Positions 9,272-17,137 of a DNA stretch of 64,000 bases are shown piece by piece (the first letter of the stretch is position 1; each line of letters starts with the position of its first letter). The DNA is from an uncultured Muribaculaceae bacterium (GTDB taxonomy: Bacteria; Bacteroidota; Bacteroidia; Bacteroidales; Muribaculaceae). The notes under the pieces were generated by a model. That model saw only the letters and a program-made list of their open reading frames with translations. It was not told where the DNA came from and did no database searches. Both the position numbers and the translations under genes were made by a program. The DNA is taken from the NCBI GenBank assembly GCA_910578395.1, contig CAJTPZ010000004.1, positions 62,001 through 126,000 of the forward strand, read 5' to 3'.

Positions 9272-10747
9272 TTAGATTCCCAATGCAGCTTCAACCTCTT
9301 CCCGGTCATCGAAGTGGTGCTTTATTCCCTTGATCTCCTGATAGTCTTCATGCCCCTTGCCTGCAATGATGACAACATCGCCTGGAGCGGCAAGCCTAAC
9401 AGCCGTACGTATTGCCTGACGGCGGTCGGTAATCGACAGTACGCGCTTTGCATCCTCTGCCGTAAGCCCCGCCTCCATATCACGGATAATCTGTTCAGGC
9501 TCCTCAAAACGTGGATTATCTGACGTGAGCACAACCTGATCGCTGAGACGGGCAGCTTCATTCGCCATGATAGGACGCTTGCCCTTGTCTCGGTTACCGC
9601 CGGCTCCTACAACCGTGATGATACGGTGATCATTGCCTACAACCTCCCTGACTGCTGAAACAATATTGACCACTGCATCGGGAGTATGAGCGTAATCGAC
9701 AACCGCAGTGACCCCATCGGGAGAACGGAACGTCTGAAAACGACCTGCGACCGGGACAAGACGGCTCATATTGAGCAAAGTCGTATCAGGATCCATTCCC
9801 ATGAGTATGCAGGCTCCATAAACAGCCGTAAGATTACATGCATTATATCGTCCCGTGAAACGGGTATGCACCTCATGGCCGTTGAGTTTCAGCAATGTGC
9901 CGTGAAGATCCTGCTCGACAATCTGACCGGTAAAATCGGCCATGCTCCTGAGCGAATAAGTATAGCGTCGCGCACCAGTGTTCTGAAGCATGATCATACC
10001 GTTGCGGTCATCGATATTTGTCAGGGCAAAAGCTGTAGCCGGCAGACTATCGAAAAATGACTTCTTTGCATCGCGATAAGCCTCAAACGTGCCATGATAA
10101 TCAAGATGATCACGTGTAAGATTTGTGTAAACCGCACCGGCAAATCTGAGTCCGGCTATGCGCTTCTGATGAGCGGCATGTGAACTCACTTCCATTGCGG
10201 CGACAGAGCAACCGGCCTCGACCATCCGCGCGAGTAACCTGTTTAGTTCAAGCGGATCAGGAGTGGTATGGGTCGCAGGGATCATCTCGCCTTCGATATA
10301 ATTGGCGACAGTCGACAGCAAACCGGCCCGACAGCCCTCAAGACGCGCCATCTCATAAATAAGAGTCGCTGTAGTGGTCTTTCCATTCGTGCCGGTGACA
10401 CCTACAAGCTGAAGCTTATGCGATGGATCTCCATAGTATCTCGATGCAAGCAGCCCCAAAGCCTCCGCACTGTCATCTACCTGTATATAACATACGTCAG
10501 CATCCCTCGACTCTGCCGCGGGGATCTCCTCACATACCACTGCCGCTACTCCAAGCCCGTTTAGTGTGTGTATGAATTTGTGTCCGTCGGCATTGACGCC
10601 GCGCACTGCCACAAAAATATCGGATGCTTCCGCCTGGCGTGAATCCTGACGGAGTTGGCCTTTCATAATACCTGAAGGAATCCGCCCGACCGTTTCAACG
10701 GGCTTGATTGCCGACAAAAGAGATTCAAACGTTACTGATGCTGACAT
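9272..10747 (-). CDS. murE: UDP-MurNAc-tripeptide synthetase MurE (meso-DAP type)
   Basis: Cytoplasmic ligase adding the third stem-peptide residue. The product has 491 residues. P-loop GVTGTNGKTTTATLIYE is near residue 116, followed by TTPDPLELNRLLA, TNLTRDHLDYHGT, and GVTAVVDYAHTPDA. The C-terminal domain carries DNPRFEEPEQI; a DNPR box is the known specificity marker for meso-diaminopimelate as opposed to lysine, so this cell wall should contain meso-DAP. Gap of 22 nt to ftsI upstream and of 22 nt to mraY downstream. Confidence 0.97.
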   Translation of the reverse strand: MSASVTFESLLSAIKPVETVGRIPSGIMKGQLRQDSRQAEASDIFVAVRGVNADGHKFIHTLNGLGVAAVVCEEIPAAESRDADVCYIQVDDSAEALGLLASRYYGDPSHKLQLVGVTGTNGKTTTATLIYEMARLEGCRAGLLSTVANYIEGEMIPATHTTPDPLELNRLLARMVEAGCSVAAMEVSSHAAHQKRIAGLRFAGAVYTNLTRDHLDYHGTFEAYRDAKKSFFDSLPATAFALTNIDDRNGMIMLQNTGARRYTYSLRSMADFTGQIVEQDLHGTLLKLNGHEVHTRFTGRYNACNLTAVYGACILMGMDPDTTLLNMSRLVPVAGRFQTFRSPDGVTAVVDYAHTPDAVVNIVSAVREVVGNDHRIITVVGAGGNRDKGKRPIMANEAARLSDQVVLTSDNPRFEEPEQIIRDMEAGLTAEDAKRVLSITDRRQAIRTAVRLAAPGDVVIIAGKGHEDYQEIKGIKHHFDDREEVEAALGI

Positions 10748-10769
10748 GGAGTATTGTCGTTAGATAGTT

Positions 10770-12857
10770 TTAAAATTCAGTAAGCGAAAGCCGCACATGC
10801 TCCCCCTCTTTCAATGCGAGTCCGGCTCCGGGAGACTGGCTGCGCACATATCCGTTGCCTGTAAAAGAGACATTGTAGCCGGCCTCCTCTATTTTCACCA
10901 CTGCCTCGCGCAGGCCGAGCCCGACCACCGACGGCACACGCCCTTCTTTGGGATTGGCTGTGACATTGGAAGCTATTTCCTTGGCCTCGACAATATCGAG
11001 AGAGCGTTTTATCAATGAGTGGGCGTTGCCCTTCGTTGATGCGTAGAATACCGGATGCGTACCTTCTTCCGAGATTTCTCTATAGTCCGACGAATTGCCG
11101 AGCATGCCACGGCTATACATTTTTTTTGCGATATTCTTCATAACCTGCCCGCTTGTGCTTGCTGCACCCGTCCATTGCTGTTTAGGGTTACAAGTAAGAA
11201 CTATACAGGAATACAGTGGGTCATCAGCCGGAAAAAAGCCACAGAAAGCAAGGCGCTTCCTGCTGGTGTTATAGCGGCCGTTCTCAATCATGTAGCAGGT
11301 ACCTGTCTTTCCCGCTATAGCCACATTCTCATCTCTTACCCAAGCACGTGCCGTGCCACGGTCGCCCCATACAACCGCCTTGAGCATCTCGCGCAACTTC
11401 TCGGCGTTTTTCTCCGAGCAGATGCGGTCTCGTATATAAGTGACCGGAAGCACCGAGTCAAAATCGGCTCCGATAAGTTCTTTAACCAGACGCGGACGCA
11501 CATAACGGCCGCCGTTGGCAATTGCATTATATATCGAAAGTGTATAGAGCGGAGGTATTTCGGTAGCATATCCGTAGCACATGCGCGAAAGCGATATACG
11601 TGACTTGGTGGCAGGCACATTCGGCACACGTTCTCCGGCTATTCCAGTGTTCATAGGTTCAAGAAAGCCTATTTCGGCCAGACGCTTGTGAAACTGAGAC
11701 GGATCATTATGATATGGACCGGCCGAATTGGTGATGATGCGTGTCATACCGATATTCGATGACTCCTCTATAACTCCCTTTACTGTAAGCGATGAATTGT
11801 AATGTGAGTCGGTAATGGCACGGCCTCCGGCATAAGCGTAAGAGTTGCCTATGGTGATCGTCTGGTTTATATTGCTAACCAGGCCATCCTCAAGAGCCAG
11901 AAGCATAGAGATAGGTTTTACGACAGAACCCGGCTCGAACCCGAGAACCGCACGGTTCATTCCCTCTATATATTGGCCCGATGTCTTTGATTTCTCCAGA
12001 TTGGATATCGCTTTTATATCACCTGTAGCCACCTCCATCAGCACAGCCACTCCCCATTCAGCGTCGACTGTCTCCAGAACAGTGTTAAGCTCATTCTCTA
12101 CAATATCCTGAAGCTTTATATCGATAGTCGTCTTTATGCTATATCCATCAATCGGAGCGACATCTGTCCAGTTCACTATATGATGGGTCAGAGGGATCTT
12201 CTTAGCCTGACCGGGATGTCCGAAAAGAAAAGAGTCAAGAGCCATTTCCAGACCCGATATACCCCTGATCTCACGGTTGGGCTGTTCTCCCACACCTCCT
12301 ATGCTGCGTCGGGCCATATCGCCGTAAGGAGTGGAACGCTTCATGCGCTGTTCCACAGTCAGACCGTTGCGGTTGGGATTCTTTATAGAAAAGAACGGAA
12401 AAGAACGTAAACGCTCATATTCCGAATAACTGATATTCGGAACTATTTTCTTTGCTCTCGGCCGCTTCTCTTTTGGAAGATTCATCGGCTCTGTCAGGTA
12501 AGCTTTCCATTCACGTGCTTTCTTGGCAGGAAAATATCTGGCCATGCTGTCCGACAAAGCGTCTATTGAGTTGTTGAACTCCTCCTCCATAAATTTTTCG
12601 CAACGGTAATCCATGCGCACCGTGTAATAACGCAGGTTGGTTGCAAGCACCGATCCGTCGGCAGCCAGAATGTCACCACGCCTTGGCAGCACAACTTCCA
12701 CACGCGAGAGCACACTGTCGGCTTTCATGTTCCACTGTTCGGCATGTACGACCGTGGTGGAAAAAAGCTGAAGACCGATCGCCACTGCAAACAAAATGAT
12801 ACCGGCCGAAATAAGTAGATAACGGAAAAGTATGTCGCGACGGCTGTTTTTATTCAT
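10770..12857 (-). CDS. ftsI: Septal transpeptidase FtsI (class B PBP) with PASTA domain
   Basis: Membrane-anchored penicillin-binding protein that cross-links septal peptidoglycan; partner of FtsW. The 695-residue product has one N-terminal membrane helix (about 12-35), a dimerisation/pedestal region starting at PRRGDILAADGSVLAT, and a transpeptidase domain. Catalytic motifs: SVVK with Ser311 and Lys314 (in GFEPGSVVKPIS), SSN in IEESSNIGM, and KTG at Lys517 (AGKTGTCY). The last 65 residues form one PASTA-like repeat starting VPSVVGLGLREAV. It follows ftsL and precedes murE in the dcw operon. Confidence 0.96.
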   Translation of the reverse strand: MNKNSRRDILFRYLLISAGIILFAVAIGLQLFSTTVVHAEQWNMKADSVLSRVEVVLPRRGDILAADGSVLATNLRYYTVRMDYRCEKFMEEEFNNSIDALSDSMARYFPAKKAREWKAYLTEPMNLPKEKRPRAKKIVPNISYSEYERLRSFPFFSIKNPNRNGLTVEQRMKRSTPYGDMARRSIGGVGEQPNREIRGISGLEMALDSFLFGHPGQAKKIPLTHHIVNWTDVAPIDGYSIKTTIDIKLQDIVENELNTVLETVDAEWGVAVLMEVATGDIKAISNLEKSKTSGQYIEGMNRAVLGFEPGSVVKPISMLLALEDGLVSNINQTITIGNSYAYAGGRAITDSHYNSSLTVKGVIEESSNIGMTRIITNSAGPYHNDPSQFHKRLAEIGFLEPMNTGIAGERVPNVPATKSRISLSRMCYGYATEIPPLYTLSIYNAIANGGRYVRPRLVKELIGADFDSVLPVTYIRDRICSEKNAEKLREMLKAVVWGDRGTARAWVRDENVAIAGKTGTCYMIENGRYNTSRKRLAFCGFFPADDPLYSCIVLTCNPKQQWTGAASTSGQVMKNIAKKMYSRGMLGNSSDYREISEEGTHPVFYASTKGNAHSLIKRSLDIVEAKEIASNVTANPKEGRVPSVVGLGLREAVVKIEEAGYNVSFTGNGYVRSQSPGAGLALKEGEHVRLSLTEF

Positions 12858-12917
12858 GACAGAATACTTGTTGGAGAAAGACCGAAGAGAGAGTTTTGAT
12901 AGAGTGTTGTCAGAGTG

Positions 12918-13265
12918 TTAATGAGAGTATTTTATTGAAAACGGAGGGCGCTCCTGAACTTCGAGTCCCAGACGAAGTGTATCAATCATCGCATTCATGG
13001 CCGACTCTCGCGTACGGCTCATATATCGGCTACGCTCTCTCACACTCTCCGTTTTCACTATTTCGAGTTGATGTTCGAGGCGCTGTATGGTTTCCATTTT
13101 CGTCTGGCACTCATATTTATTGGAAATGTAAACCATCATGAAGAACAAGGCTGCGATAAGCGTTATGGCATTGCGGGCAAAGAAATTGGTCGAGATCCAC
13201 CTTCCCTGCACCACCTTGGAGAAAACATTGTCCCGCTTTTTTGCAGCAACTTTTTTCTTAGCCAT
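12918..13265 (-). CDS. ftsL: FtsL-like division protein
   Basis: Small bitopic protein predicted to act in the FtsQ-FtsL-FtsB type complex that activates FtsW-FtsI. The 115 residues have a Lys-rich cytoplasmic N terminus (MAKKKVAAKKRD), a single hydrophobic segment at about 32-48, and then a heptad-rich region (KMETIQRLEHQLEIVKTE) consistent with a short coiled coil. FtsL proteins are poorly conserved; the call rests on topology and on the position between rsmH and ftsI. Its first codons overlap the end of rsmH by 8 nt. Confidence 0.82.
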   Translation of the reverse strand: MAKKKVAAKKRDNVFSKVVQGRWISTNFFARNAITLIAALFFMMVYISNKYECQTKMETIQRLEHQLEIVKTESVRERSRYMSRTRESAMNAMIDTLRLGLEVQERPPFSIKYSH

Positions 13266-14199
13266 CGGTCTGATCGTTGAGTTTTACGGCAACACGTAAT
13301 TTCGCGCTTCTCGATCGCGGATTAAGAGCAGTCTCTTCCGCATCAGGCACAATCGGTTTGGTTGTCAACAGCTTCATAGGAGAGAGATCACGTCCGTAGA
13401 AATCTGTCTGGCGTTCACCCGAAAAAGAACCCGTCTTCATAAAATTCTTGACAAGGCGGTCTTCAAGTGAATGATATGTGATAATAGCGAGACGTCCGCC
13501 AGGTTTAAGCGATTCAAGGCTCTGCACAAGCAACGAGTTCAGAGCGTCAAGCTCACCGTTCACCTCTATACGCAAAGCCTGGAACACCATTGCGAGCTCT
13601 TTTTTTTCCTGACGTGGATCGATATATGGTGCAACGGCTTCAAGCAGATGCGATGTCGTCTCCAACCGTCTTGAACTGCGTGCGGCAACAATCGCACGCG
13701 CCATACGACGCGCCTGCTTAAGTTCTCCGTAATCGCGAAGCACTGCCGACAGCTTATCCTCCGAAGCCCCATTAAGTAAATCGGCAGCCGTCAGTTGGGC
13801 CGTCCGGTTCATGCGCATATCAAGCGGGCCGTCGGCTCTGAATGAAAAACCTCGTTCCGGATCATCGAAATGATGAAAAGAAACACCAAGGTCGGCAAGC
13901 AGACCATCGATTCGGCCTTTCACATCATAGAATCTGAGAAAATTCGACAGAAACCTGAAATTCCCGTGAATTATTGTAAAACGTTCATCGGAAAATGCCC
14001 GGACCACTGCATCACGGTCCTGATCGAAACTATAGAGATGTCCTTCAGGGCCAAGCCTCTCAACTATCGCACGTGAATGACCACCACCGCCAAATGTAAC
14101 ATCGACATATATCCCGTCGGGCTGTATATCGAGAGCCTGCATTGTCTGGGAAAGCAGTGCCGGAATATGATATGGCAGATTATTGTGATCTGAAGACAT
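13258..14199 (-). CDS. rsmH: 16S rRNA (cytosine-1402-N4) methyltransferase RsmH
   Basis: SAM-dependent methyltransferase (old name MraW) that modifies C1402 of 16S rRNA. The product is 313 residues, the usual size. Seen: N-terminal YHIPALLSQTM, SAM-binding motif VDVTFGGGGHSRAIVE, GLLADLGVSFHHFDDPERGFSFR, PLDMRMNR, and C-terminal ITYHSLEDRLVKNFM, all RsmH signatures. This is the first gene of the dcw operon here. In most Bacteroidales mraZ precedes it; here the next 300 bases upstream contain no mraZ and the following gene is on the other strand. Confidence 0.97.
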   Translation of the reverse strand: MSSDHNNLPYHIPALLSQTMQALDIQPDGIYVDVTFGGGGHSRAIVERLGPEGHLYSFDQDRDAVVRAFSDERFTIIHGNFRFLSNFLRFYDVKGRIDGLLADLGVSFHHFDDPERGFSFRADGPLDMRMNRTAQLTAADLLNGASEDKLSAVLRDYGELKQARRMARAIVAARSSRRLETTSHLLEAVAPYIDPRQEKKELAMVFQALRIEVNGELDALNSLLVQSLESLKPGGRLAIITYHSLEDRLVKNFMKTGSFSGERQTDFYGRDLSPMKLLTTKPIVPDAEETALNPRSRSAKLRVAVKLNDQTDG

Positions 14200-14265
14200 G
14201 CGAAGATTTCTTCTTATTTTATTATATTTAACAGGCGTAAAGTTATTACCAATTCCGACTATTTA

Positions 14266-14273
14266 CAAATTTA
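14266..14273 (-). promoter_or_regulatory. Candidate -7 box for the dcw operon
   Basis: On the minus strand these bases read TAAATTTG, matching the Bacteroidota -7 consensus TAnnTTTG, 67 nt upstream of the rsmH start. No good TTG -33 element lies at the expected spacing, so the call is tentative. The surrounding intergenic DNA (14200-14387) is AT-rich and contains no gene. Confidence 0.4.
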
Positions 14274-14353
14274 AATTTCAAAAAATAGAACATGAATTAT
14301 CAACACCCTACCATATCGCTAATTCACAGTATCATATCTTCGATATAGTTGTT

Positions 14354-14361
14354 TACGTTTG
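14354..14361 (+). promoter_or_regulatory. Candidate -7 box for the TPR sensor kinase
   Basis: Plus-strand TACGTTTG matches TAnnTTTG. Transcription from about 14368 would give a leader of about 20 nt to the ATG at 14388, or about 134 nt to the more likely start at 14502. No convincing -33 element is visible. Confidence 0.35.
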
Positions 14362-14501
14362 CAAATAAATCCTGAATATCACACCGGATGTTTCATTTTA
14401 ATGATTTTTTAATTACAAAGTTGGAAAACGATAGCTTGGAGTGTAATTTTAAGCCAAAAGATAATCATTCATCACAAGACAGCGCATTCCCACAACCGAT
14501 T

Positions 14502-16490
14502 ATGAGCAACTGCCTGCTGCGCATTATAAGTTTCTTACTTCTGACACTTGCCGGAGGCACGACTCTTATCGCCCAGAACAACGCCTATGGAATCAAAGAT
14601 GATCTATATAGGATTTTTTCTTATGCCTCTGACAATGCAAACCATGTAGAAGGACTCGAAGCCGCCGATTCAATGTACCGCAAGGCAGTTGACATGTCCG
14701 ACGGAAAGTCAATGTGCCTGGCACTCACGGTTCCACTGCGTCACTACAGCAGCCGCGACAACCTCGACAGCCTGCTGATATACGTGGAACGCCTCAACCA
14801 GACGGCCCGCGCGACAGGAAACCTGCAATACTCATATTTCGCCGAGACATCACGCATAATCTATCATCTCCGGCGCCATTCCTACAACGAAGCAATCAAA
14901 AGCGTCAACAATATCTGGCACCAGGCATTCGACAATGACACTCTGCCCTATGGCCGATGTGCGGCAATTCAGTCACTCGGCCATCTTTATGTAGCGCTAA
15001 ACGACAGAGACCTGGCCATCAGGCAGTATAAAGAAGCACTGGGTTATTTACGAAAAAACGTAACCGATCAGGACGAGTCAGGACTTGCTGTAAGACTAAG
15101 CGATCTATACCTGAATCAAGGGAAACTCGACAGTGCCGCCGTATATTGCGACATAGCGCTCAAAAATGCCCGCACACAGCGCATACAATCGATTGCATTG
15201 ATCATGCGGTCACGCATTCTGTTTGAACGAGGAAACATCGAAGAATTCAACCGGGCCTACAAACACGCTTTTGACCGCATACACAACCACGACATTGTGT
15301 CGGATTCGTCCACAATCTACCTTTTTCTTACCGATAAAGCCAAAGCCGACGGAGACATGCGCATTGCGCTGCACTATGCGACCAGAATCAATAATCCGGC
15401 CGACCGTCATGACGCAGTTGCAAAAGTCTACGAATATTTCGGAGAATACGACAAGGCCCTCGACGCAACCCGGAAATCTCGGCTTGCAGTCGATTCTCTG
15501 CGACGCGAGATAATCCTTGAACAGCTGTCGATCCTCGACAGACAGGTCCTCACACACGCCGCACGCTATGGCTACCGACAGGCATTGGACACCCCGACTG
15601 ACACCTCCGAAAGCTCCTTCTGGTTTATCCTTTTTGTGATTCTCACCGTGCTTTTTGCCATCGGATGCGTGGCCGCATTCATGCAGCACCGACATATATC
15701 ACAGAAATTCAGGCTACGCATAGAAGAAGCCGAGAACAGAGCCGAAGAATCTCGGCTCGCAATCGAAATGGCAGAAAGAGCAAGGGCAACCGCCTACATA
15801 CAGACTGCAGGACGAAACATGCGCAATCCACTCAATGCCATTGTAGGTTTCACACAGCTCCTTTCCGACACCGACACCTACCTTCCGCCCGAACTACGCA
15901 AAAAATACTCAGGCATTGTAAGAGCCAACAGCAACCTGCTTCTGGCATTGGTTGACGACATAACCGACATCGCCGAACTCGAAATGCAGTTGTGCGACAT
16001 CAGCCTCTCTGAAGTTTGCCCCAATGCTATTGTGCGCGACAGCATTGCAATGTTTGAAGCACAAAGCCTCGACAACGGATACGGAAACATTCGACTTCAC
16101 TTTAAAACAGAAATTCCCGAAGATTATACGATCCTGTCGGATTCCGTACATCTGCGTCAGGTACTGAATCAACTGCTTTCCAATGCCGAAAAATTCACAA
16201 ACAACCTCGACGGAGGCGATATCACAATTGAAGTATCGCTCAGCGAGAATTTTGGCAGACTTACTATCGCCGTTTCAGATACAGGCATCGGCATACCTCC
16301 GTCTCAGGCCGAAGCCATATTCGGCAAATTTGTAAAACTCAACAAAGCGGTTCCGGGAAATGGACTGGGATTATGCGTGGCACGCATGATTGTGGAGCAT
16401 CTTGACGGAGAGATATTCCTCGACACATCCTACACCGGAGGCACCCGTTTTATCATACTACTACCGGTAGGCGTCGACGACAAACGATAA
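14502..16490 (+). CDS. TPR sensor histidine kinase homologue lacking the phosphoacceptor His
   Basis: Predicted inner-membrane sensor. I place the start at the internal ATG 14502 because it begins a signal peptide (MSNCLLRIISFLLLTLAGGTT); an in-frame ATG exists at 14388. A periplasmic region of about 350 residues with TPR-like helices follows, then a membrane segment (FWFILFVILTVLFAIGCVAAF), a coiled linker, a HisKA-like segment and a HATPase_c domain. The ATPase has an N box (NQLLSNAEKFT), G1 (DTGIGIPP) and G2 (GNGLGLCVA). In the H box the usual SHEIRTPLN reads GRNMRNPLN: Arg, codon 15813-15815, occupies the phosphoacceptor His position. No response regulator gene is adjacent. Confidence 0.85.
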   Translation: MSNCLLRIISFLLLTLAGGTTLIAQNNAYGIKDDLYRIFSYASDNANHVEGLEAADSMYRKAVDMSDGKSMCLALTVPLRHYSSRDNLDSLLIYVERLNQTARATGNLQYSYFAETSRIIYHLRRHSYNEAIKSVNNIWHQAFDNDTLPYGRCAAIQSLGHLYVALNDRDLAIRQYKEALGYLRKNVTDQDESGLAVRLSDLYLNQGKLDSAAVYCDIALKNARTQRIQSIALIMRSRILFERGNIEEFNRAYKHAFDRIHNHDIVSDSSTIYLFLTDKAKADGDMRIALHYATRINNPADRHDAVAKVYEYFGEYDKALDATRKSRLAVDSLRREIILEQLSILDRQVLTHAARYGYRQALDTPTDTSESSFWFILFVILTVLFAIGCVAAFMQHRHISQKFRLRIEEAENRAEESRLAIEMAERARATAYIQTAGRNMRNPLNAIVGFTQLLSDTDTYLPPELRKKYSGIVRANSNLLLALVDDITDIAELEMQLCDISLSEVCPNAIVRDSIAMFEAQSLDNGYGNIRLHFKTEIPEDYTILSDSVHLRQVLNQLLSNAEKFTNNLDGGDITIEVSLSENFGRLTIAVSDTGIGIPPSQAEAIFGKFVKLNKAVPGNGLGLCVARMIVEHLDGEIFLDTSYTGGTRFIILLPVGVDDKR

Positions 16491-16828
16491 TCCTACAAAA
16501 AAAGAGAGTCACACCTCACGGCGCAACCCTCTTTCACCTAAACAAATATTCATATATCTTCAATATCACATCTTTTTTCTATAGCGAAGGGGTCGTTCTT
16601 ACACGACAACCCTTTGTGTGTGTTTTTCATAATATGTGTTTTTCATAGTATCAGACTATGTATTTCTCATATTCAATATTACAAACATGCTACAGCCAAG
16701 AAAAGTTCTAACCAAACTTACTTTTATTCATAATTTATTAATTCCGCTACTTTTATAACTTACCAAAGCACATTTACACAGATTAATATGTTACAAGAGA
16801 AAAGATAAACCTCTATTTTTGTAACATC
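16491..16828 (+). other. AT-rich intergenic stretch with weak hairpins
   Basis: No gene is seen in these 338 bases. Just after the kinase stop there is a weak inverted repeat (AAAGAGAG near 16501 with CCTCTTT near 16529) and another near 16585-16613 (AAGGG-GTCG with CGAC-A-ACCCTT), followed by a T-rich stretch. Either could end kinase transcription, but neither is a classic terminator. The rest is AT-rich and leads into the promoter of the next gene. Confidence 0.4.
16814..16821 (+). promoter_or_regulatory. Candidate -7 box just in front of the small gene
   Basis: TATTTTTG matches TAnnTTTG and ends 7 nt before the ATG at 16829. If used, the transcript would begin almost at the start codon, giving a leaderless or nearly leaderless mRNA. 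Confidence 0.4.
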
Positions 16829-17065
16829 ATGAAAGACTCCATTAGCTCAAAAGTGAGAAACAATCTGCCCGACAACGCATTCGGCCTGCCGCAGCGACGT
16901 GAATATCCTATGCCTGATGCCGCACATGTACGTGCGGCCGAAGCCTACTTCCGTTATTGTCCTGAAGAACTGAAACCTCAGCTCGCAAAGGCCATACTCC
17001 GGAAGGCCGCAATATTCGATGTCAATGTAAAATCCGACGTAATACACTATTACGCACAGAAATGA
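16829..17065 (+). CDS. Small conserved-type protein, resembles DUF6582-like domain
   Basis: Function unknown. The 78 residues are soluble, with no signal peptide or membrane segment. The segment LPDNAFGLPQRREYPMPDAAHVRAA (split: LPDNAFGLP, RREYPMPD, AAHVRAAEAYF) recalls a short domain in many phage and bacterial proteins, LPDSAFALP-RRYPI-D-HARNA, that I remember as DUF6582; this is from memory and unverified. A helical part (ELKPQLAKAILRKAAIFDV) follows. The start at 16829 is chosen because the motif needs the residues before the internal Met28. It stands alone between the kinase and the TPR gene, with its own candidate promoter. Confidence 0.65.
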   Translation: MKDSISSKVRNNLPDNAFGLPQRREYPMPDAAHVRAAEAYFRYCPEELKPQLAKAILRKAAIFDVNVKSDVIHYYAQK

Positions 17066-17125
17066 CATCACAGGACTCATTTAAAATTTGTTGAAAGAAA
17101 CCGCATAGTGTGACATGAAAATCAC

Positions 17126-17133
17126 TAACTTTG
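17126..17133 (+). promoter_or_regulatory. Candidate -7 box abutting the large TPR gene
   Basis: TAACTTTG matches TAnnTTTG perfectly and ends 4 nt before the ATG at 17138. A TTTG lies at 17087-17090 but is too far upstream for a normal -33 element. Use of this box implies a leaderless mRNA or a later start codon. Confidence 0.4.
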
Positions 17134-17137
17134 CGGT

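Noticed and set aside
14388..14501. Upstream ATG of the sensor kinase as the true start
   Set aside because: It adds 38 polar residues before a clear signal peptide; an exported protein should begin at 14502.
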